Shown: one piece after another, positions 1 to 6,254 of the stretch
Numbering within the stretch: the stretch's first letter is position 1
Layout: the number at the start of each line of letters is the position of its first letter
Assembly: GCA_019309665.1 (NCBI GenBank)
Contig: JAFDFV010000133.1
Coordinates: forward strand, 1 to 6,486
DNA: 6,486 nucleotides
Reading direction: 5' to 3'
Source of the DNA: Deltaproteobacteria bacterium
GTDB taxonomy: Bacteria > Desulfobacterota > Desulfobacteria > Desulfobacterales > ETH-SRB1
Made by a program: the position numbers and the translations under genes
Notes under the pieces: model-generated
What the model saw: only the letters and a program-made list of their open reading frames with translations
Databases searched by the model: none
What the model was told of the DNA's origin: nothing

Positions 1-969
1 AGTTCTTTTCATTATCCGCTCAGGCATTTTTCCCCTTGCACATTTAACATAGCATTGGACATGAGGACAAGGGTTTGTCTTTCAGCGTATAATAAAGGTA
101 TGGTAAAGGTATCTTCGAAAGGCTTTAAGAGTGTTGAATATCCACTAGATACAGTTCCTTTTGATCATCCTCTCGGGCTTATGTTTGCAATTGCAGCCTA
201 TTTCGGGGTCCAGGGCGTTCATATTCAGATTGAATCTTCATCCCCACCGAGAAGCGCTCTTGGGGGATCTTCTTCAGCGGCGGTCGCTCTTGTTGCTGCG
301 TTTTCGAGGGTCTTTGAAAAAACTGGTGCAGGCAGCCTTTTGTCAAGAAAGCATACAGCCATGCTTGCACATGCTATTGAGGGAAGTGTCGCAGGTGTGC
401 CTTGCGGTCTTCAGGATCAACTTGCTGCCGCTCATGGAGGAGTTAACGTATGGTATTGGCTTGATGGAATTAAAGGGCCTTGTTTTAAAAAGAAAACTGT
501 TTATCAGAAAAAATTCTTTAAAAATTTTGAGAAACATCTTTTATTAGCCTATTGCGGGATTCCGCATGTATCAAAGGATATTAACGGAAAGTGGGTAAGG
601 CAGTTTCTTTCAGGAAGATACCGGAAACTCTGGGCTGAGATAATTGCTTATACACACAGATTTGTTGATGCTTTAATTAGACGCGATTTTAAATATGCAG
701 CCGAATCAATAAACGGAGAAATGGCTTTAAGGAAAAAGATGACACCTGAAGTTCTTGATTCAATGGGTGAAAAGCTTGTCGATTCGGCAGTTGAGAATAA
801 TTGCGGTGCAAGATTCACGGGTGCAGGAGGAGGCGGCTGCATATGGGCAATCGGTGAAATCGAAGATATTGCAGGATTAGAGAAAGATTGGGAATCTATT
901 CTTTCAGAAAGAAAAAAATCCTGCATGCTTGATGTGAAGATAGATTCGAAAGGGTTGCTGGTTACTTAG
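1..969 (+). CDS. GHMP-family sugar kinase, 5'-truncated by window edge
   Basis: Likely an ATP-dependent small-molecule kinase of the GHMP superfamily acting on a sugar or sugar phosphate in the cytoplasm, of the type found near heptose/polysaccharide genes. The frame is open from base 1 with no stop, so the true start lies outside the window. The TTG at 55 is not a convincing start, because the residues before it (SPCTFNIALDMRT, about 31-69) read like the conserved N-terminal part of these kinases. The ATP-binding GHMP motif PPRSALGGSSSA is at about 244-279, and the C-terminal glycine-rich motif GARFTGAGGGGC at about 805-840. The segment GIPHVSKDINGKW near 556-594 also fits the family. About 322 residues are visible, close to the ~330-350 usual, so only the extreme N-terminus is missing. 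The closest described role I can think of is D-glycero-D-manno-heptose 7-phosphate kinase-like, but the substrate cannot be read from the sequence. The stop is TAG at 967-969. No strong terminator follows. Confidence 0.85.
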   Translation, partial: SSFHYPLRHFSPCTFNIALDMRTRVCLSAYNKGMVKVSSKGFKSVEYPLDTVPFDHPLGLMFAIAAYFGVQGVHIQIESSSPPRSALGGSSSAAVALVAAFSRVFEKTGAGSLLSRKHTAMLAHAIEGSVAGVPCGLQDQLAAAHGGVNVWYWLDGIKGPCFKKKTVYQKKFFKNFEKHLLLAYCGIPHVSKDINGKWVRQFLSGRYRKLWAEIIAYTHRFVDALIRRDFKYAAESINGEMALRKKMTPEVLDSMGEKLVDSAVENNCGARFTGAGGGGCIWAIGEIEDIAGLEKDWESILSERKKSCMLDVKIDSKGLLVT

Positions 970-1061
970 AGATGGGCATCCGTCGGACAATCTGAGTAAT
1001 TGTAATTTTCTTCAGTTTTTAGTGCCTTTTAAATTTGAGTGTAACAAAAGTTAAGCAACCA

Positions 1062-1105
1062 TTTTTTTCCTGTACATTCATCAAATTATATTCATCAGGA
1101 AAAAA
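1062..1105. repeat. 10-bp inverted repeat with T-run/A-run arms
   Basis: The arms TTTTTTCCTG (1063-1072) and CAGGAAAAAA (1096-1105) are perfect reverse complements separated by 23 bases. The spacer also holds a near-direct repeat (ACATTCATCA / ATATTCATCA). It lies between the + strand kinase and the - strand transposase remnant. It could be a weak bidirectional terminator or a relic of a mobile-element end. The loop is long and the stem AT-rich, so either role is only a suggestion. Confidence 0.4.
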
Positions 1106-1135
1106 TGTATTGTTCTTAGCCTGTCATCCCAGTTC

Positions 1136-1315
1136 TTACTTTTTGCCACCATCACTTCCTTCTTTATGCTTTATATGGGCAATAATCCAAATATATTCCA
1201 AGACATGAATAATATCTAAAACAAAAACTTTATTTTTTATGTCTTTAAAAACATCTCTAAGCAAAGTCCACAAATGCAAGGCACCATCCATTACACAAAC
1301 CAATGGCTTATCGCT
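1136..1315 (-). pseudogene. Transposase fragment, ISKra4-family-like, degraded
   Basis: Read on the - strand, this 59-codon segment contains KPLVCVMDGALHLW followed by VFVLDIIHVLEYIW, a pair of motifs I recognise from the DDE-type transposase core of ISKra4-family insertion sequences; the Asp of VMDGA and that of LDIIH are the expected acidic positions. The reading ends at a TAA at 1136-1138, far short of the usual C-terminal part. Immediately upstream, after a frameshift near 1316-1323, a further short stretch (ALKGVFMINALTEFES, to about 1368) could be the preceding part of the same protein in another frame. No intact start, full-length frame or clear terminal inverted repeats are visible. 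I read it as a non-functional relic of an insertion sequence at the edge of the defence region. The family assignment rests on motif memory, not on a search. Confidence 0.65.
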
Positions 1316-1567
1316 TGTTAAGATTCAAATTCTGTGAGAGCGTTAATCATAAAAACACCTTTTAATGCCCATTATTATTAAATCGACCCAAAAATCTGTT
1401 TACAGTAAAACGATGTGCCAGAAACGAATCTCGACAAATTGCAGCTTACCTGATAAGAAAAACTTTGAAATGATGATATTAATTCAAGCAAAATCTTACA
1501 GAAAGTGCAAAACAAATCGTTTAGAATCAAGATCAAAAGCGCAAACAATACCTGACCAAGATCAATT

Positions 1568-1586
1568 AAGCCTGCGAACCAGGCTT
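1568..1586. repeat. Perfect 7-bp hairpin in GC-rich patch
   Basis: AAGCCTG (1568-1574) and CAGGCTT (1580-1586) are exact reverse complements around the 5-base loop CGAAC. A GC-rich run, GCACGCGCCACGC, follows at once (1587-1599). There is no T-run after either arm, so it is not a standard terminator. A REP-like palindrome or part of a dispersed repeat is possible but cannot be shown from a single copy. Confidence 0.5.
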
Positions 1587-1614
1587 GCACGCGCCACGCA
1601 ATGGGTTAATTTTA

Positions 1615-1685
1615 GCACTGTGAAAGGCAATGAATTTTCTGAAATGAAAATTATTCATAAAGCACTGATAATCATATCACAGTGC
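1615..1685. repeat. Overlapping inverted repeats sharing GCACTG/CAGTGC
   Basis: GCACTGTGA (1615-1623) is the exact reverse complement of TCACAGTGC (1677-1685). The same right arm can also pair with GCACTGATA (1662-1670), with a two-base bulge, giving a compact alternative hairpin over 1662-1685. Two mutually exclusive pairings of one arm are visible. Whether this is a transposon end, a regulatory structure or chance in AT-rich DNA is open. It lies just upstream of the endonuclease remnant. Confidence 0.4.
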
Positions 1686-1709
1686 AACACATTGTTGATA
1701 TAAAGAAAA

Positions 1710-1937
1710 TTGAACCCCAAACAGACCGGGACAAAAATATTGAGGATGAATTTTCGGTTTTATAGCATTGATAATATGGAGACCTACTGGGTCCCAGGAG
1801 TAAATAACCACGGACATTATGGCCGCTGGGCGTTTGCTGAATTCACCGAAGTTTACCAGATCGAAGCTGACTTTAAAGCAAAAGTTGAAGAAAAATTTAA
1901 CAAAATGATCGAAGAAATAATGAAGGGTGACTGGTGA
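1710..1937 (+). pseudogene. C-terminal remnant of BPTD_3080/COG3587-type restriction endonuclease
   Basis: From the Met at 1776 onward, the 53 residues match the extreme C-terminus of the large type III-like restriction endonucleases of the BPTD_3080/COG3587 group. Tell-tale motifs are METYWVPGVNN, GRWAFAEFTEVYQIEADF and the closing Lys/Glu-rich helix. The full proteins are close to a thousand residues and carry helicase motifs and a PD-(D/E)XK nuclease domain upstream of this tail; none of that is present. The frame could formally start at TTG 1710, with a stop at 1701-1703 just before, but residues before Met 1776 do not resemble the family. The stop TGA (1935-1937) overlaps the GTG of the next gene, which preserves an original operon junction. 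It is probably inert, although a short peptide could be translated. Confidence 0.7.
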
Positions 1938-3391
1938 AAAAAGGAAGCAAAAAGGAACAAGGAATGATAGACGATCGGCTTGCCGCCAGCGCATCAGGTG
2001 AAGACAGCACCCGTCAGTTCAAGGTCGATGTGCGCAATGGCGATTCACTGGCCTCGGAAATGGTGGCTTTTGCCAATTCCGACGGGGGGACGATTTTTAT
2101 TGGCGTGGCGGATGATGGTTCAATGCCGGGGCTTTTGCCAAAGGATGTGGCAAGAATCAATCAGCTCATCAGCAATGCGGCCAGTCAGCATGTGCGGAGC
2201 CCCTTGACGGTTCAGACGGAAAATGTTCAGCTTCCGACCGGACGCATTGTTATTGTGCTCACCGTGCCAAAAGGCCTCGACAAACCGTATTTTGATAAAA
2301 ACGGGGTCATCTGGCTGAAATGCGGGGCAGATAAGCGGCGAATCAATTCCAAGGAAGAACTGCGCCGGCTTTTCCAGTTTTCCGATCAGTTCCACGCTGA
2401 CGAACTCCCCACAAAAGCCGGAATAGATAAACTCGACAAGCTTCGTTTCCGCGATTTTATCCGCGATGTTTATAAACTGGATTTCCCGGATAAGCTCAGG
2501 GATTTGATACAGTTGTTGCAAAATATGAGCCTGGCTACCGATACCGGGTGCTTGAATCTGGCGGGAGTGCTCCTGTTTACGGAACGTCCCGAGTGGATCA
2601 AGCCCCAGTTTGTTATAAAGGCGATTCGATATCCTGGCAATGAGATTCATGTCAGTAATTATCTCGATACCGAAGATTTTTCCGGTCCATTGAGCAAAGT
2701 TTTTGATGATTCCCTGTCGTTTGTCATGCGCAACCTGCACAAGGTGCAAGACGGACGTGGTGTTAATGCGCCGGGACTGCCTGAGATTTCGGAACTGGTT
2801 TTTGAAGAGCTCCTGGTCAATGCATTGATTCACCGTGACTATCTGGTGAGCGCTCCCATCCGGCTTTTCATTTTTGACAACCGTATAGAGATCATCAGCC
2901 CCGGTCACCTGCCTAACAACCTGACGGTCGAACGGATTCGGGCCGGTATTTCCAATATTCGAAATCCGATTCTGGTTTCGTTTGTGGCAAAGGGGCTTTT
3001 GCCATACCACGGACTTGGGTCCGGGATTAAACGCGCGTTGGAAGAATGGCGTGATATAGACTTTGCAGATGATCGTGAAGGCTGTCTTTTCACCGTAACA
3101 ATTCATCGAAAAGCGCCCAGTGGTTCAGTCGACTTGACTGATTACCCGAAAAGTTCGGGGAAAAGTTCGGGGAAAAGTTCGGGGAAAATTTCGGGGAAAA
3201 CTGAAAATCAGGTTCTCAGCCTTCTCTCTGATAATCCGGAAATGACTATTCTTGAACTATCCGAAACACTTGGTCTCACCACCCGCGCCGTGGAAAAACA
3301 GATCGCAAAATTGCGAAAAAAAGGCCGCCTGCGGCGCATCGGCCCCGCCAGGGGCGGACGCTGGCAAACGATTGAGAAGGGTAAAGCGTAA
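1934..3391 (+). CDS. AlbA_2/Schlafen-like ATP-binding protein with C-terminal winged helix
   Basis: Apparently complete 485-aa protein. Residues ~20-145 form an AlbA_2 (Schlafen-type) domain with the hallmark EMVAFANSDGGTIFIGVADDG, ending with GVIWLKCGADKRRINS. Residues ~285-390 resemble the HATPase_c_4 module of RecG-like COG2865 proteins: EELLVNALIHRDY, then EIISPGHLP, then GLGSGIKRA. A Ser-Gly-Lys repeat linker (407-422) leads to a winged-helix region (~424-480) with SETLGLTTRAVEKQIAKLRKKG as recognition segment. Such proteins occur often in restriction/defence islands as putative regulators or nucleic-acid-binding factors; a precise activity is not established here. Start choice: GTG 1934 has GAAGG seven bases upstream and overlaps the previous stop (GTGA). 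ATG 1964 with AAGGA seven bases upstream is an equally good start and loses only ten atypical residues. It is more GC-rich than the genes at 4996-6254 and overlaps the next gene by one base (TAATG). Confidence 0.85.
   Translation: MKKGSKKEQGMIDDRLAASASGEDSTRQFKVDVRNGDSLASEMVAFANSDGGTIFIGVADDGSMPGLLPKDVARINQLISNAASQHVRSPLTVQTENVQLPTGRIVIVLTVPKGLDKPYFDKNGVIWLKCGADKRRINSKEELRRLFQFSDQFHADELPTKAGIDKLDKLRFRDFIRDVYKLDFPDKLRDLIQLLQNMSLATDTGCLNLAGVLLFTERPEWIKPQFVIKAIRYPGNEIHVSNYLDTEDFSGPLSKVFDDSLSFVMRNLHKVQDGRGVNAPGLPEISELVFEELLVNALIHRDYLVSAPIRLFIFDNRIEIISPGHLPNNLTVERIRAGISNIRNPILVSFVAKGLLPYHGLGSGIKRALEEWRDIDFADDREGCLFTVTIHRKAPSGSVDLTDYPKSSGKSSGKSSGKISGKTENQVLSLLSDNPEMTILELSETLGLTTRAVEKQIAKLRKKGRLRRIGPARGGRWQTIEKGKA
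3149..3196 (+). repeat. Four in-frame 12-bp tandem repeats (SSGK linker)
   Basis: Unit AAAAGTTCGGGG occurs three times exactly (3149-3160, 3161-3172, 3173-3184) and once with a single change (AAAATTTCGGGG, 3185-3196). It encodes the repeated Ser-Ser-Gly-Lys linker between the ATPase-like domain and the winged helix of the AlbA_2 protein. As the unit is a multiple of three, copy-number slippage would change linker length without breaking the frame. Confidence 0.95.
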
Positions 3392-3804
3392 TGACGTTAA
3401 AAAAGAAAAAAACTTTGAAAACTATAGAAACGTTGACACACGAAGAAGCGAGTCGCAAGAACATCCCCACGGCCGAATATCAGTCCGTGATGCGAAAGGA
3501 CGAAGAAACGCCCATTCAAATCGCATATAAACGCCGCAACCGGGATTTGGACCCCCAGCTTGTCTGGCGCGGCAAGGATGAACAGGATTGGTCCGATCTG
3601 GTGGTGCAGGCACCGCCTTTGTATATTCAAGAGAAGCTTCATCCCAAGGTTTTGATTGACGATTTGATCAAACAAACCGAAACACAGGAAAAGTCCGGTG
3701 TACCACAACAGATAGATCTTTTTTCCGACAAATTTTGGCAACCCTCAGATTGCAAGACGGGAAGTTATTCAACAGATTCTGAAGGAATCAGCCGGACAGG
3801 TTGA
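3391..3804 (+). pseudogene. N-terminal fragment of site-specific DNA methyltransferase (truncated)
   Basis: The first ~113 residues match the N-terminal extension of site-specific DNA (adenine) methyltransferases of the type III Mod-like group that accompany COG3587 endonucleases: a Lys-rich start, THEEASRKNIPTAEYQSV, then LDPQLVWRGKDEQDWSDL, VQAPPLYIQEKLHPK and QIDLFSD. In the full protein this is followed by the catalytic domain with the SAM-binding and DPPY motifs. Neither is present. From about 3730 the frame runs into sequence that in another frame encodes the helicase below, so residues after ~113 (a Trp, Gln, Pro, Ser-rich tail) are nonsense and the frame stops at TGA 3802-3804. The start ATG overlaps the previous stop (TAATG), indicating translational coupling with the AlbA_2 gene. 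It cannot methylate DNA by itself. Confidence 0.8.
3730..3743. other. Deletion junction: methyltransferase head joined to helicase tail
   Basis: To the left, frame 1 encodes the methyltransferase through the LFSD motif. To the right, frame 2 encodes helicase-like sequence beginning around FGNPQIARREVI. The two homologies abut within about a dozen bases in a T/A-rich patch, with no insertion sequence between them. This is the expected trace of a single deletion that removed the methylase catalytic domain, any gene in between, and the helicase N-terminus. The exact breakpoint cannot be set without an intact relative. Confidence 0.65.
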
Positions 3805-4864
3805 TGGAAACAGATTCAGCCTTCATTTCCTGATAACGGAATGGGAGGAGGTTGTGGACGCCTGGCAATTGAAAACATGGGAAGCATACCGTGACATCAA
3901 ACGGTTGGGCCGCAAAACACGCTTGCCGGAAAAGCATCGTGAAATACTCTGGTCAATTTTTGATTGCGTTTTATCTAATTTTAAAAAACAGGGCATGGTG
4001 ACAAATTCAGAAATATTCACCAATCTGGCATCTAAAATTTCAAACAGCAGTCATCCACCGTTTGATTTTGTTATAGTTGACGAATCTCAGGACCTCAGTG
4101 TGCCTCAATTAATGTTTCTCGCAGCATTTGATACAGGTCGATCCAACAGCCTTTTCTTTGCCGGAGACCTTGGGCAAAGAATATTTCAACAGCCTTTCTC
4201 ATGGAAATCTCTTGGCGTAGATATTCGCGGGCGTTCCCGAACACTGCGGATTAATTATCGCACAACTCATCAGATCAGAATTCAGGCAGACCGGTTGCTG
4301 GCTCCTGAACTGTTTGACGTTGACGGAAATAAGGAAGAACGTCGCGGCACAATTTCAATATTTAATGGGCCGAAACCGACTATTATAATTCTGGATACGC
4401 CGGAGGATGAAATTCAAAATATCGCCAAATGGATATCAGAGCAGATTAAAGAGGGCCCGATTAAAGAGAGATTGATGCCTCATGAAATAGGTATTTTTGT
4501 TCGATCCGAGTCAGAATTATCAAGAGGCATTGCCGCAGTTGAGAAAACAGGCATCCCTTTTAAGGTACTGGACGATAATATTAAAACAACAAGCAATCAT
4601 ATTTCCATCAGCACTATGCACCTTGCCAAAGGCCTGGAGTTTCGTTCTGTTGTGGTGATGGCCTGTGATGATGAAATTATCCCCTTACAAAAACGTATTG
4701 AAACAGTATCTGATGATACAGATCTTGAAGAAGTCTATAACACGGAACGGCATCTGCTTTATGTTGCCTGCACACGTGCGCGGGACAATCTTTTGATATC
4801 CGGTGTTGATCCGGCATCGGAGTTTATTGATGATATAAGTCGAATTGGGGTCGAGCCACGGTAA
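3734..4864 (+). pseudogene. UvrD/Rep-type SF1 helicase, N-terminally truncated (no Walker A)
   Basis: The coding sequence is open from the junction at about 3734 to TAA 4862-4864, although the first usable start codon is GTG 3854. Counting from that GTG, motif II is VIVDESQDLS (73-82), motif III GDLGQRIF (104-111), motif IV region LRINYRT (131-137), motif V ISTMHLAKGLEF (252-263) and motif VI RHLLYVACTRAR (299-310). These are the signatures of UvrD-like superfamily 1A helicases. The Q-motif and Walker A (GxGKT) are absent both in the 3854 product and in the extra ~40 codons back to the junction, so ATP hydrolysis should be impossible. The parent was probably a defence-island helicase/nuclease partner. 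A GGAGGAGG run sits only two bases before GTG 3854, too close to be a good ribosome binding site. After the stop the same frame stays open for 40 more codons (to 4987). Confidence 0.75.
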
Positions 4865-4995
4865 AAATTTGAAAGTCATATAGCTGTTGTCAAAATAACG
4901 CTCCGACTTTTAAAGGATTTTTTTGTTGACATAGAAGATGAGCTTTCGCTGGTTCTTGGAAAGAATATGAGTAGCAAATATAAATAAGGTTTAGA

Positions 4996-5793
4996 ATGGA
5001 AAAAATAGTATTTAATTTGATGCAATTAATTGAGGAAACTCAAGAAGTGGGTGAACGATTTATTTCTCCAGCTTTTGATTCCTTTAATAATATGCAAAAT
5101 TCATTTCACACTTTAGTTAATGACGTTTATTACGAAATAAAAGTACAAAAAGAGGAAGATTACATTTGGTTTGAGTTTGAACATGGCAAACCCAACCCAA
5201 TAGATGATAAATTAACAAATGTTAATACAGGTGTTAAGAAAAGCAACTTAAGACAAGATGATGAAGCCGAGCTTCTAAAGCAATTATTTGTTCTATATCA
5301 CTTCAATAAGAAAATTCTGTATATCTCAAATTCAAAAAAGAAACAAATATTTGAACAAGTTTTAAAACAAGGAACAGAAAAACAATTTACAGTTAAGAGT
5401 TTTTTTAAAACCAAAGAAGAATTTATATCGTTGTTAAAATCAGTAGATAAAATTTCATTTACCGAGGCTCGCAACTTATTTAATTATAACAGCAAAAAAA
5501 GACAAGCGTTGATTGATTTAACGGGAACCGATGCGCCAGACAAATTTACTTTAGAGGCACACTATAAAAAAAAGATTGATTTGGTTGGTTTTATTGGACA
5601 ATTAATAGATTCCAAAAAAGGAAGTAAATTAAAGGATTTAATTATTCAAGGTACAGATGAAAGTGATTTTAATTTCATTTTCAATGTTGACTCATTTGTT
5701 AGAAAAATTGAGGTGCAGGGTGAAAAAGAAAATAATGGCAAATATAATCCAGAGTCAGTCAGAAAACAACTAATTAAGGCAATTGAAGAATGA
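4996..5793 (+). CDS. Unrecognised 265-aa soluble protein, first gene of a coupled operon
   Basis: I do not recognise a family. The protein has no signal peptide or membrane segment. It is rich in Lys, Glu, Phe and Asn, and charged throughout. Visible blocks are an N-terminal helix (MEKIVFNLMQLIEE), an aromatic beta-like stretch (YYEIKVQKEEDYIWFEFEHG, ~45-64), a hydrophobic core segment (ELLKQLFVLYHFNKKILYIS, ~92-111) and a C-terminal region with LVGFIGQLID, DFNFIFNVDSFVRKIEV and a charged helical end. No catalytic motif stands out. The start at ATG 4996 is supported by TAAGGT at 4985-4990, five bases away. The stop overlaps the next gene's ATG (ATGA at 5790-5793), so the two are translationally coupled. 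The base composition is distinctly AT-rich compared with the AlbA_2 gene, suggesting separate acquisition. From position beside defence genes and a membrane-protein partner, a sensor or regulator role is a guess. Confidence 0.85.
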   Translation: MEKIVFNLMQLIEETQEVGERFISPAFDSFNNMQNSFHTLVNDVYYEIKVQKEEDYIWFEFEHGKPNPIDDKLTNVNTGVKKSNLRQDDEAELLKQLFVLYHFNKKILYISNSKKKQIFEQVLKQGTEKQFTVKSFFKTKEEFISLLKSVDKISFTEARNLFNYNSKKRQALIDLTGTDAPDKFTLEAHYKKKIDLVGFIGQLIDSKKGSKLKDLIIQGTDESDFNFIFNVDSFVRKIEVQGEKENNGKYNPESVRKQLIKAIEE

Positions 5794-6254
5794 AAGGAAC
5801 AGATAGGATATTGTTTTATATGGTGATTCTTTTATCATTTCTAATTGGCCTATTTTTTTTTGATGAATCATTTAACAGTTATTCTGATATGATAACTTTC
5901 TTGTCGATTATGATAGGATTTACAATAACATCTTTATCAATATTGTATAATTCTCCGCTCAGAAAAACTCTGTATGATAGGAAAATTAGATACTATAAAA
6001 CTGAACTTCATAGATTGAAAGATTTTTTTAAACAAGCATTGTCTTTTGAAGTAGTCTCAGTGATATTTTTATTTGTGATCCCTGAAAAAATAGCATGCAT
6101 ATCTTTTTTTGATTATGACGTTTTAATTGGAAGATATATGATAATTTTCCCTATATTAATGGGAACAACTTTTTGTTTTTATAAAATTTTTAGCGATTTG
6201 TTAAAAATTTTTTCTCATCCTGCAAATGACAAAGATCAAGGATGCAATAGATGA
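5790..6254 (+). CDS. Small polytopic membrane protein (four predicted TM segments)
   Basis: No family recognised. Four hydrophobic segments are evident: ILFYMVILLSFLIGLFFF (7-24), MITFLSIMIGFTITSLSILY (34-53), a stretch around VVSVIFLFVI (88-97, perhaps to 106), and YMIIFPILMGTTFCFYKIF (116-134). Between the second and third lies a strongly basic, helical stretch (~55-83, with LYDRKIRYYKTELHRLKDFF), which by the positive-inside rule should face the cytoplasm, placing both termini inside too. The ATG overlaps the upstream stop and its own TGA (6252-6254) overlaps the ATG of the RhuM gene, so it is the middle cistron of a tightly coupled set. Small multi-span membrane proteins paired with soluble partners are common effectors in abortive-infection systems. 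That role is inferred from context only. Very AT-rich, like its upstream neighbour. Confidence 0.85.
   Translation: MKGTDRILFYMVILLSFLIGLFFFDESFNSYSDMITFLSIMIGFTITSLSILYNSPLRKTLYDRKIRYYKTELHRLKDFFKQALSFEVVSVIFLFVIPEKIACISFFDYDVLIGRYMIIFPILMGTTFCFYKIFSDLLKIFSHPANDKDQGCNR

Larger units (their letters stand above)
1316..1709. other. Intergenic stretch without a supported gene
   Basis: No open frame here looks like a real protein on either strand. Those present are short, of odd composition, and lack ribosome binding sites tied to recognisable motifs. The stretch holds the possible upstream end of the decayed transposase (to about 1371), a perfect 7-bp hairpin at 1568-1586 and overlapping inverted repeats at 1615-1685. 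A GC-rich patch from about 1570 to 1605 stands out from AT-rich surroundings, which may mark a repeat element or a scar. I see no tRNA, rRNA or CRISPR array. Confidence 0.5.

Noticed and set aside
161..547. Second-frame open reading inside the sugar kinase
   Set aside because: Overlaps the GHMP motifs of the real frame and shows no protein-like pattern of its own.
1365..1703. 112-codon + strand open frame in the gap
   Set aside because: Translation is rich in Ser, Lys, Gln and Ile without motifs, there is no ribosome binding site, and it overlaps the - strand transposase relic and the hairpins.
2120..3106. Long (328-codon) open frame on the - strand inside the AlbA_2 gene
   Set aside because: It is wholly antisense to a gene with clear AlbA_2, ATPase-like and winged-helix motifs; its translation has no recognisable motif and an unlikely composition. 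It is a shadow of the + strand codon pattern.
3854..4864. Functional helicase starting at GTG 3854
   Set aside because: Homology continues upstream of the GTG to the junction, the Walker A region is missing, and the purine-rich run before the GTG is too close to be a proper ribosome binding site; a truncated remnant is the better reading.
4926..4984. Promoter for the 4996 operon (TTGACA at 4926, or TTGGAA at 4956 with TATAAA at 4979)
   Set aside because: The TTGACA has no -10 at proper spacing. The TTGGAA-17-TATAAA pair would start transcription only a few bases before the ATG and lose the ribosome binding site. Neither is strong enough to annotate.
4996..6254. Kiwa defence system (KwaA/KwaB)
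   Set aside because: The soluble-plus-four-TM plan is similar, but the gene order is reversed and I see no resemblance to the KwaB (DUF4868) or KwaA sequences, so the name is not applied.
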